Below are positions 16,468 through 23,487 of a stretch of 27,550 nucleotides of DNA, in pieces. The stretch lies in assembly GCA_964628385.1 (NCBI GenBank), contig CAZVOD010000062.1, positions 1 through 27,550 on the forward strand. Direction: 5' to 3'. How positions within the stretch are numbered: the first letter of the stretch is position 1; each line of letters opens with the position of its first letter. The notes under the pieces are model-generated. The model made no database searches, had not been told where the DNA came from, and was given only the letters and a program-made list of their open reading frames with translations. The stretch is from JANQPA01 sp964628385 (GTDB lineage: Bacteria > Bacteroidota > Bacteroidia > Chitinophagales > Saprospiraceae). The position numbers and the translations under genes were made by a program.

Positions 16468-17484
16468 TTAGTATTCCTGATTATTGGCCTGGCCATCGTA
16501 AGACCACTTTATGTAGGTAGCCCCCCATGTAAAGCCGCCACCAAAAGCCGTCAGAATGAGATTATCCCCCTTTTTTAGTTGGCTTTCATAATCAAACAAA
16601 CACAGGGGTAAAGTACCGGCAGTAGTGTTGCCGTATTTGTGAATATTTATCATCACTTTCTCTAGTGGAAAATTCACCCCCCGGGCTACCGTCTCGATAA
16701 TTCGTTTATTCGCCTGGTGGGGTACCAGCCAGGTAGTGTCCTCAGCTGATAATTCATTGCGGGCCATTACTTTGCTGACGACATCCGACATACCATTGAC
16801 AGCTGCTTTAAAGACAGGCTTGCCATTCTGAACGACGTAATGCTCACGGTTATCCAGCGTCTCCTGGGTGGTAGGATACTTTGAGCGCCCAGCTTTTAAA
16901 TAGAGGAAGGCCGCTCCCGACCCATCACTTTTGTGCAGCGAATCAATTATACCTGTTCCATCTTCTAAAGGCTCCAGTAGAACGGCCCCGCCACCGTCGC
17001 CAAAGATCACACAAGTGGCACGATCCGTATAGTCGATGATGGAAGACATCTTATCAGCTCCGATAACAATTACTTTCTTATGAGCACCCGATTCTACAAA
17101 CCTCGCGCCCACGGAGAGGGCATAAAGAAAGCCAGAACAAGCTGCTCCTATGTCAAAACAAAAGGCATTTTTTATACCCACTTCATTGGCAATAATGTTG
17201 GCAGTATCCGGAAAACTCATATCAGGAGTGACCGTAGCGCAGATAACCAATTCAATGTCGTCGACTGATGTGTTGGTTTTTTCCAAAAGGCCCTTTACAG
17301 CCTCTACACCGATTACGGAAGTCCCCATGGCTTCTCCCTTTAAGATTCTTCTTTCTTTTATTCCCGTTCTGGTGGTGATCCATTCATCGTTGGTATCTAC
17401 CATGGTTTCCAGTTCCTTATTGGTAAGCACATAATCAGGAACCCATCCGTAAACGCCTGATATAGCGGCTCTTGTTTTTGTCAT
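16468..17484 (-). CDS. fabH: Beta-ketoacyl-ACP synthase III
   Basis: FabH condenses an acyl-CoA primer with malonyl-ACP to start fatty acid synthesis; in Bacteroidota the primers often include branched acyl-CoAs. The catalytic triad is complete: Cys116 in DIGAACSGFLYAL, His256 in PHQANKR and Asn286 in KYGNTTAGT. The C-terminal glycine-rich AFGGGFTWGA closes the fold. The length of 338 residues is usual. It is the first gene of the fabH-efp-accB-accC operon, which combines initiation and malonyl-CoA supply. plsX and rpmF, often found just upstream of fabH, are absent; a symporter gene lies there instead, after a 253-base gap. Confidence 0.96.
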   Translation of the reverse strand: MTKTRAAISGVYGWVPDYVLTNKELETMVDTNDEWITTRTGIKERRILKGEAMGTSVIGVEAVKGLLEKTNTSVDDIELVICATVTPDMSFPDTANIIANEVGIKNAFCFDIGAACSGFLYALSVGARFVESGAHKKVIVIGADKMSSIIDYTDRATCVIFGDGGGAVLLEPLEDGTGIIDSLHKSDGSGAAFLYLKAGRSKYPTTQETLDNREHYVVQNGKPVFKAAVNGMSDVVSKVMARNELSAEDTTWLVPHQANKRIIETVARGVNFPLEKVMINIHKYGNTTAGTLPLCLFDYESQLKKGDNLILTAFGGGFTWGATYIKWSYDGQANNQEY

Positions 17485-17702
17485 AATACCTTTACCTTTT
17501 ATTAAAATGACAAGTTGTGTTTTTCATACAATATACAACGACCGAAGCTTCAATAGAGATAAGAACCTGAACCCTGGCTAGCCATCCTGCCCAGGTTACG
17601 CCCATCTTATTAGACTATCGCTACTCAGATTTAGTAGGCTTACTTTACCAATATGAACAGCATTGATCAGTGCCTTCCATTCTGGAATTGGGAGCAAGGT
17701 AG

Positions 17703-17723
17703 AAAAAATGTTCCACAGTGGAA
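17703..17723 (-). terminator. Terminator-like hairpin after the symporter gene
   Basis: On the minus strand TTCCA-CTG-TGGAA (17711-17723) is followed by CA and six Ts (17703-17708), starting 14 bases after the symporter stop. The stem is short, so strength is uncertain. It would separate the symporter from fabH. Confidence 0.45.
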
Positions 17724-17737
17724 GTATCTTTGGGTTT

Positions 17738-19258
17738 CTACTCATTTTCAGGGTAGTCCACAACTTCATATTCCCGGTAAGAAATTGCCAAAAGGCCAAG
17801 AAATGTCAAAAATCCATTAAGGGCCAGGATGGTATAGCCAAACTGGAATCCATAAAGGTATACTGGCGAATAAACATCTATAAGATAGGAAATTACCGGA
17901 GCAAGTATACAGACCGGGATAACCAGGTACTCCCGCACTTTTAACCTGGTGAGCAAGCCAAAAGTAAAGAGTCCCAGCAATGGACCATAAGTATACGATG
18001 CAGCGCGAAAGAGCTGTGTGATCACCGCATCATTATTCAGGGCATTGAAAATTACTATGGTTAAAAATAAGATTATGGAAAAAGCAATGTGTACCCTGAA
18101 TCGAGTTTGCTTTTTGTTTTCTTCATCTTCTTTTTGGGAAAAATTAAGAAAGTCATAGCAAAAAGAAGTAGTCAAAGAGGTTAACGCAGAGTCAGCGCTG
18201 GAATAAGCAGCAGCAATCAACCCCAGTATGAAGAGCAGGCCAATAGCTGGCGGCAGATGTTGTAGCGCAATAGTAGGATAAAGATGATCCGATTGCGCAG
18301 GTATGCTTATTCCTACCTGAGAACTGTAGATATACAAGATGGCTCCCAGGGAAAGAAAGAGTAAATTAGCAAATACCAAAATAATGCTGAATGTCAGCAT
18401 ATTTTTCTGTGCATCACCTATACTTTTACAACTCAGATTTTTTTGCATAATATCCTGGTCCATTCCCGACATCACCGTAGCGATCAGCGCTCCGCCTATA
18501 AACTGTTTAAAAAAGTAGTTGGGATCATTCCAGCCATTTTCAAAAAAGAAAACTTTGGAATATTCACTTTGCCTGACCATATCGAACAGGTCAAAGACGC
18601 TAGTTTCCAAAGCTTGTGCTATAGCAAAGATAGTAAATACCACTGCGAGGATCATACTTAGGGTTTGGATGGTATCCGTCCAGACTATGGTTTTTATTCC
18701 ACCTCTGTAAGTATAAATCCAGATCAGGAGTATAGTCGCGGTGACGGTCACCCAAAACGGTATACCCAGTGGCCCAAAAACAAACCGATCAAATATGATA
18801 GCGATCAAATACAAGCGGAAGGCCGCTCCTACTGTTCTGGAAAGTAGAAAAAACCCGGCTCCTGTTTTGTAGGCATAAAAACCCAATCGCTGTTCGAGGT
18901 ATTCATAGATTGACACCAACTTCAGTCGATAATACAGCGGCATGAGTACAGTAGCGATAAAAAAATAGCCAACCAGATACCCCAATACCATTTGCATATA
19001 AGAAAATGCCCTGTTATAGGGTTGTATTTCTCCGGCGCCTGCCTCCAGGCCTACTACTCCGGGTATAGAGATGAAAGTAACCCCCGATAGCGAAGTACCG
19101 ATCATTCCAATTGCCACCAAAAGCCATGGAGCTTGCCTGTCAGCAAGGAAAAAATCCTTATTTTGAGCTCCCTTTCCTGTTCTGTAAGAGATATACATCA
19201 ATAGCCCGAAATAGGCGACTACAGTACCAAGAATGGCAATAGGTGATAGTTGGTTCAT
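17738..19258 (-). CDS. Sodium:solute symporter (SSS family)
   Basis: This is an inner-membrane sodium-coupled uptake transporter of the LeuT-fold SSS family (PF00474). About 13 membrane helices can be traced through 506 residues, beginning with a periplasmic N-terminus and the helix SPIAILGTVVAYFGLLM. SSS hallmarks are the first-helix/loop pattern Y-x-x-G-x-x-A-Q-x-K-D-F-F-L-A-D-R, the GTSLSGVTFISIPG unwound segment of TM1, and the RGGIKTIVWTDTIQ motif following TM5. The substrate (sugar, amino acid, carboxylate, sialic acid) cannot be deduced from sequence, and no catabolic neighbours indicate one. A TATATTTG -7 element is present upstream. It is divergent from the FKBP lipoprotein gene, with 342 bases between them. 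Confidence 0.93.
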   Translation of the reverse strand: MNQLSPIAILGTVVAYFGLLMYISYRTGKGAQNKDFFLADRQAPWLLVAIGMIGTSLSGVTFISIPGVVGLEAGAGEIQPYNRAFSYMQMVLGYLVGYFFIATVLMPLYYRLKLVSIYEYLEQRLGFYAYKTGAGFFLLSRTVGAAFRLYLIAIIFDRFVFGPLGIPFWVTVTATILLIWIYTYRGGIKTIVWTDTIQTLSMILAVVFTIFAIAQALETSVFDLFDMVRQSEYSKVFFFENGWNDPNYFFKQFIGGALIATVMSGMDQDIMQKNLSCKSIGDAQKNMLTFSIILVFANLLFLSLGAILYIYSSQVGISIPAQSDHLYPTIALQHLPPAIGLLFILGLIAAAYSSADSALTSLTTSFCYDFLNFSQKEDEENKKQTRFRVHIAFSIILFLTIVIFNALNNDAVITQLFRAASYTYGPLLGLFTFGLLTRLKVREYLVIPVCILAPVISYLIDVYSPVYLYGFQFGYTILALNGFLTFLGLLAISYREYEVVDYPENE

Positions 19259-19295
19259 TGATTGATGTTGTTGTATGTAGTAGTAATGACAGGCT

Positions 19296-19303
19296 CAAAT
19301 ATA
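19296..19303 (-). promoter_or_regulatory. -7 element TATATTTG of the symporter gene
   Basis: Exact TAnnTTTG match on the minus strand, 37 bases upstream of the symporter start codon. No TTG is found at the standard -33 spacing. Confidence 0.4.
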
Positions 19304-19398
19304 GTAATTTCCTTAGAGGCTCATAATATGCAGGAAATTTATTACTTTTCGTCAATTTACCTAGGTGGTGTTATAAAATGTATGATAAGCTGATCCAA

Positions 19399-19500
19399 TT
19401 GCCCTGTTAGGGGCAACATACAGGCAGAAGAAAATTATAGCAATGTTACAGCCTGCCGTCAGGTACGCTATGTATACCACCTGACGGCACGCTTTTTATC
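19399..19500 (+). ncRNA. Candidate small RNA or attenuated leader with two hairpins and terminator
   Basis: Hairpin 1: TTGCCCT, loop GTTA, GGGGCAA (19399-19416; 7 bp with a G-U closing pair). Hairpin 2: TGCCGTCAGGT (19454-19464) pairs perfectly with ACCTGACGGCA (19479-19489), followed by CGCTTTTTATC, a good plus-strand Rho-independent terminator. It ends about 100 bases before the FKBP gene. A short terminated transcript or a transcription attenuator for that gene would explain it. A TACTTTTC sequence (19343-19350) is one mismatch from a -7 element but lacks a -33 partner. I do not recognise an Rfam family. Confidence 0.4.
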
Positions 19501-19600
19501 GCTTTATTAATTTGTTTTCTACCCACATTCTACCCTAACGGATCAGCTCAATTATCATCATATATTTTATAATATGACCTTTACCTATTAAAAGAATGAT

Positions 19601-20194
19601 ATGAAAAGATTAGTATTGTTGTTGTGGATGACGTGCTTGGGGGTATTGAGTTGCAAGCGTACTGAAGAGCCCGAACAAGTTCTTTTTTGTAAAGATACCC
19701 CCTGGTATAAGTCTATTGCGCGAAGCAGCAATGAAGATGAGCTAATCATGGAACTATCCAATCAATTTATTATCAATACTTCTCTTCAGGCATACGAAGA
19801 CCATAACGCTATTTTGTCTTTCGCCATAGATAATGCCCTGGATCTGGAGAAGACCGAATCCGGCTTGTTCTATAAAATCATTAATGAGGGCGATTCTACT
19901 AAGCTAGACTGGGGGGAGAAAATCAGGGCGCATTATAGAGGTTATCATATTGACGGAAAACTTTTCGATAGCTCCTGCAAGCGAAAGCAAGCCATAGAAT
20001 TTTATATTGGAAATATGATTCCGGGCTGGAATGAAGGCCTTCAGTTAATTGGCGTAGGTGGAAAGATATTGTTGGCTGTTCCGTCCAGGCTGGGCTACGG
20101 AAGTGAAGGCCTCAAAGACAATAAAGGAACAACCATTATAAAACCGGATAAAGTTTTGATTTTTGAAATAGAAGTTATGGAGAAGGTGGCGTAG
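19601..20194 (+). CDS. FKBP-type peptidyl-prolyl isomerase lipoprotein
   Basis: This is predicted to isomerise Xaa-Pro bonds in exported proteins. A lipoprotein signal (MKRLVLLLWM core, VLSC lipobox) places Cys18 as the lipidated residue, so the enzyme should be anchored in the envelope. A helical linker (about 40-85) is followed by the FKBP domain (about 85-197): LFYKIINEGD, the binding-pocket strand RAHYRGYHIDGKLFDSS, the core IPGWNEGLQLIGVGGK and the AVPSRLGYG loop, ending in a VLIFEIEVMEK strand. It resembles the FKBP lipoproteins of Bacteroidota such as the GldI group, but GldI identity is not shown. The stop lies inside the 3' end of the convergent lspA gene (20-base overlap). Confidence 0.9.
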   Translation: MKRLVLLLWMTCLGVLSCKRTEEPEQVLFCKDTPWYKSIARSSNEDELIMELSNQFIINTSLQAYEDHNAILSFAIDNALDLEKTESGLFYKIINEGDSTKLDWGEKIRAHYRGYHIDGKLFDSSCKRKQAIEFYIGNMIPGWNEGLQLIGVGGKILLAVPSRLGYGSEGLKDNKGTTIIKPDKVLIFEIEVMEKVA

Positions 20195-20696
20195 CTGGTT
20201 CTTCTTTTTTATTCTTTTTATTAGGAGTAAATATTGAGGGCAAAATAATAAAAAGGCCCAGCATAATCGCATTATCCGCAATATTGAAAATCCCGGTACG
20301 CAGGCCGAACGCTTCCATCATCATAAAATCAACCACTTTTTGGTATAAAATCCTATCGTAAATATTGCTGAATCCTCCTCCCAAAATAAAACTAAACGCA
20401 ATAATATGCCAGTAAGGTAATTGTTTGGAAAAAAGAGTTTGATAGAGCAAAAATAACAATACCAATACCGGTAGTATAGTCAGCGCAAAAAACCTCAAAT
20501 TGGCAGATAAATCAGAGCCAAGGCTGAGAAAGGCGCCTTCATTCATGGCAAAAGTGAATTGAAAAAAGCCTCCGAGGTATTCATAGGGAATATCGCGATC
20601 CCCCTTAAGATTTTGTACGGCCCAGTATTTCGTGTATTGGTCTACAGCCACCACTACGATAATAACGCTAACAACAGTAAGGATTCTTTTCAGCAT
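20175..20696 (-). CDS. lspA: Lipoprotein signal peptidase (signal peptidase II)
   Basis: LspA is an inner-membrane aspartyl protease that removes the signal peptide in front of the lipidated Cys of prolipoproteins. Four hydrophobic helices are visible (about 4-20, 66-88, 96-109, 135-152). The catalytic aspartates are Asp114 in NIYDRI and Asp141 in FNIADNA. The conserved N-x-G region appears as AMNEGAF (50-56). The usual G-N before x-x-D is S-N here (GGGFSNIYD), a mild deviation. The C-terminus has a short Lys/Glu/Pro tail (KKNKKEEPATPPSP), which overlaps the FKBP gene. The length of 173 residues is normal. It should process several proteins in this window, including the fasciclin and FKBP lipoproteins. 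Confidence 0.95.
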   Translation of the reverse strand: MLKRILTVVSVIIVVVAVDQYTKYWAVQNLKGDRDIPYEYLGGFFQFTFAMNEGAFLSLGSDLSANLRFFALTILPVLVLLFLLYQTLFSKQLPYWHIIAFSFILGGGFSNIYDRILYQKVVDFMMMEAFGLRTGIFNIADNAIMLGLFIILPSIFTPNKKNKKEEPATPPSP

Positions 20697-20746
20697 GTCA
20701 ACGATCAGTTTTGTGTTTTATAATATCCTTTCTCTTCCAGTTGGCT

Positions 20747-20754
20747 CAAAAATA
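20747..20754 (-). promoter_or_regulatory. -7 element TATTTTTG upstream of lspA
   Basis: Exact TAnnTTTG match on the minus strand, 50 bases before the lspA start codon. No TTG occurs at the expected -33 distance, so this is only a partial promoter match. Confidence 0.3.
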
Positions 20755-20822
20755 CAAAATCAAAACATATTTGTCAGAGCCGAAGAATTGTGTATCTTTT
20801 TCCTTTAATAAAAAGATACTGC

Positions 20823-22208
20823 ATGGAGCCAGTTTTTACTAATGATGCGATCACTTTCGGATTACTGATGGTAGCTCTTGGGCTTGTTTTTTATACCTCA
20901 AGCAGCAATATTCCATTTTTCAAGAAAATGTATACATTCGTTCCTCCTCTTCTGCTGTGCTACTTTATCCCGGCCCTGATGCATTGGCCACTGGGACTCA
21001 TTGCGCAGGAGTGGTATGATAATGGTTTGCTGGAGTGGTTACAGGCACGTAACCTAAATATTGATCCCGGAGCAAGTTTTTCGGAAGTCAATGCCTTTTT
21101 AAGTGAAAGTGGCATCCCTCGATCAGAAGTGTCTGACTTTTATCATTCTTCTGAGCTATATTTTGTGGCCTCCCGGTATCTGTTACCTGCCGGATTGATT
21201 CTGTTTACACTCAATATTGATTTGCAAGGCGTCATCAACCTCGGCCCTAAAGCCTTGATTATGTTTTTTGCCGCCACCGTAGGGATTGTTCTCGGCGGGC
21301 CGGTAGCCCTTTTAATGGTTACCTATCTATTTCCCAATCTTATTTCGCTTAGTCCGGATGAGCTCTGGCGAGGATTATCAACCATTGCCGGAAGCTGGAT
21401 AGGTGGTGGAGCAAATCAAACCGCCATGAAGGAAATATTTCAGGTGGAAGAAAATATTTTCGGCTCTATGATAGTCGTAGATATCATTGTAGCCAACGTA
21501 TGGCTGGGCTTCCTACTCTTTGGTGCCGGTATTTCCGATCGCATGGACAAGTGGCTAAAAGCTGATGCTTCAGCTATTGAAGATTTGAAAGAAAAAGTAA
21601 AATCGTATAGTGAAAAGATTGCTCGTATACCCACCACCTCAGATATGTTCATTCTACTGGCCATAGCTTTCGGTGGTGTTGCTTTTTCACATTGGGCCTC
21701 CGATAAGATCGTGCCCATCATGGAGAGCAACCGAGCCACACTAGAAGCTATACGGCTCAACTCATTATTATCCGGATTTTTCTGGTTGGTACTCATAGCC
21801 ACTACCGTGGGCCTCATCTATTCTAACATTCCGGCGATTAGAAAAATGGAAGGCGTAGGAGCTTCTCGCTGGGGAAGTATAACGATCTATATTATTGTGG
21901 CTACCATTGGCATGCAAATGGATATTAATGAGGTATCTAAAAATCTCGGGCTTTTCGCTATAGGGCTCATCTGGATGATGGTACATATTGGCGTTTTACT
22001 GCTGACGGCAAAGATTATAAAAGCACCCTTTTTCTTTGTAGCAGTCGGATCACAGGCTAATGTGGGCGGAGCAGCCTCTGCTCCGGTTGTCGCTTCCGCA
22101 TTCAGCACGGCACTAGCACCTGTGGGTGTCCTTATGGCCGTACTCGGTTATGCCCTGGGTACCTACATGGCATTAGTTTGCGCCTATCTCATGCAATGGG
22201 TCGTCTAA
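20823..22208 (+). CDS. DUF819 family integral membrane protein, putative transporter
   Basis: This is a multi-pass inner-membrane protein of the DUF819/YjcL family (PF05684). From the ATG at 20823 it has 461 residues with about 11-12 hydrophobic helices. Family-like glycine-rich membrane motifs are present: GPVALLM, IAGSWIGGGANQTAMKE, and near the end SQANVGGAASAPVVASAF, two broadly similar helix breaks that look like inverted-repeat halves of a transporter. The family has no firmly established substrate, but members occur beside enolase-type epimerases. Here the gene is followed after 74 bases by a DUF1611 gene and then an epimerase gene, so import of D-glutamate, N-acyl-glutamate or a small peptide is a reasonable inference. 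A GTG at 20790 would add 11 residues; the ATG gives the cleaner N-terminus. Confidence 0.85.
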   Translation: MEPVFTNDAITFGLLMVALGLVFYTSSSNIPFFKKMYTFVPPLLLCYFIPALMHWPLGLIAQEWYDNGLLEWLQARNLNIDPGASFSEVNAFLSESGIPRSEVSDFYHSSELYFVASRYLLPAGLILFTLNIDLQGVINLGPKALIMFFAATVGIVLGGPVALLMVTYLFPNLISLSPDELWRGLSTIAGSWIGGGANQTAMKEIFQVEENIFGSMIVVDIIVANVWLGFLLFGAGISDRMDKWLKADASAIEDLKEKVKSYSEKIARIPTTSDMFILLAIAFGGVAFSHWASDKIVPIMESNRATLEAIRLNSLLSGFFWLVLIATTVGLIYSNIPAIRKMEGVGASRWGSITIYIIVATIGMQMDINEVSKNLGLFAIGLIWMMVHIGVLLLTAKIIKAPFFFVAVGSQANVGGAASAPVVASAFSTALAPVGVLMAVLGYALGTYMALVCAYLMQWVV

Positions 22209-22282
22209 AAAAAGCTATGTGGCCCCCCTGAACTACAATTAGAATATTTTTCAAAATCCATTTCTAACTACAGCTAAGCAAT

Positions 22283-23374
22283 ATGAAAGCATCGGCCGTT
22301 ATTCTTACTACCGGACTTCTGGATTCAGCTTTTGCCAAAACAGCCCATGGCTTGATTAGAGGTTCCGACAAATATGAAATTTTAGGAGTAATAGATTTCA
22401 AAGAAGCCGGAAAAGATGCTGGTGAAGTGATAGATGGTAAGCATCGTGACATTCCTGTTTTTAGTAATATTGAAACTGCCGCCAGTATCTATCCCCAAAT
22501 TGATTATGCCATAATTGGAATTGCCAACCCGGGCGGGATCATCCCGGAAGCATTGGAGGCAGAATTGGTCAAGGTGCTGGATAGAGGTATTTCCGTTATC
22601 AATGGCTTGCATACTTTTCTTTCAGAAATACCCAAATATCGAGAGCGGGCAGCCAAAAGTGGCGCCGAACTATTGGATATCCGAAAAGCTAAACATCGCA
22701 AGGATCTTCATTTTTGGAATGGTAGTATTTATGAGGTAAAATGTCCGATTATTGCCGTTCTGGGTACAGACTGTGCCATTGGAAAAAGAACCACCACTCG
22801 CATTCTTATGGATGCTCTAAATAAGAGAGGCGTCAAAACAGAAATGATCCATACCGGGCAAACCGGTATGATGCAGCACGATGGTTACGGCTTCATTTTT
22901 GATTCTACCCTCAATGATTTTGTATCCGGCGAGTTAGAGCACGCTATTGTCCAGTGTTATAGAGAGCGGAATCCTGAAATTGTTTTACTGGAAGGCCAGG
23001 CTGCTTTGTTGAATCCCTCTGGCCCCTGCGGCCCAGAGTACCTGATCTCCGCTAATGCCAGGAAGGTCATTTTACAGCATGCACCGGCCAGAACTTATTA
23101 TAAAGGTTGGGATCATTTAAAATTAAAAATTCCTCCTATTACTAAATCGCTTAAACTAGTTGAGGCCTACGATGCCGAAGTTATCGCTATCTGTCTGAGC
23201 AGTAGCACAGGTGCTATTACACCTCCTATTCCGTTGGAAGAGTTGGAAAAATATAAAAAAGCATACAGAAAGGAATATCAGCTACCTGTAATCGATCCGG
23301 TATACGATGATATTACGCCTCTGGCAGATCAGGTGATGGCAGTACTATCAGAAGACAGGCAGCCTACTCGTTGA
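22283..23374 (+). CDS. DUF1611 P-loop protein, DgcN-like (putative D-glutamate N-acetyltransferase)
   Basis: DUF1611 proteins have an N-terminal Rossmann-like domain and a C-terminal P-loop domain. Here the N-terminal domain (about 1-145) shows alternating strands such as AVILTTGLLDS, EILGVIDF and YAIIGIANPGG. The C-terminal domain (about 150-355) carries GTDCAIGKRT (161-170) as the P-loop, then HTGQTGMM (190-197) and IVLLEGQAALLNPSG. A DUF1611 member, DgcN, has been described as a D-glutamate N-acetyltransferase that works with an enolase-superfamily partner, DgcA, in D-glutamate catabolism. The next gene here is of that partner family, which supports the same role, but the homology level cannot be measured by eye. 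Older annotations call it NAD-dependent epimerase-like. The length of 363 residues is normal. Confidence 0.85.
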   Translation: MKASAVILTTGLLDSAFAKTAHGLIRGSDKYEILGVIDFKEAGKDAGEVIDGKHRDIPVFSNIETAASIYPQIDYAIIGIANPGGIIPEALEAELVKVLDRGISVINGLHTFLSEIPKYRERAAKSGAELLDIRKAKHRKDLHFWNGSIYEVKCPIIAVLGTDCAIGKRTTTRILMDALNKRGVKTEMIHTGQTGMMQHDGYGFIFDSTLNDFVSGELEHAIVQCYRERNPEIVLLEGQAALLNPSGPCGPEYLISANARKVILQHAPARTYYKGWDHLKLKIPPITKSLKLVEAYDAEVIAICLSSSTGAITPPIPLEELEKYKKAYRKEYQLPVIDPVYDDITPLADQVMAVLSEDRQPTR

Positions 23375-23487
23375 GGAGCCCCGGGAACTGATCGTACTCG
23401 TCTTTTAGGCACTATTTTTTTTTACTAAACTACCTTTACCAGTTGAGTTTATTGGATCTACTTTATCACAATTTATTCTATCAATTA

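Larger units (their letters stand above)
19259..19600. other. 342-base divergent intergenic region with two hairpins
   Basis: No ORF or tRNA is visible. It holds the symporter -7 element (minus strand, 19296-19303), a 7-bp hairpin (19399-19416) and an 11-bp terminator-like hairpin (19454-19497) oriented to the plus strand. There is no gene upstream on the plus strand in this region for that terminator to serve. Confidence 0.6.

Noticed and set aside
17485..17737. tRNA or riboswitch in the gap upstream of fabH
   Set aside because: Only short weak inverted repeats are present and no cloverleaf elements such as GGTTCGA in context.
17596..17799. 67-codon minus-strand ORF between fabH and the symporter gene
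   Set aside because: It overlaps the 3' end of the symporter in another frame, shows no signal or domain, and runs through the likely symporter terminator.
23375..23487. Terminator between the DUF1611 gene and the epimerase gene
   Set aside because: There is a run of Ts around 23413-23423, but no stable stem immediately before it, so I kept the two genes as a likely single unit.
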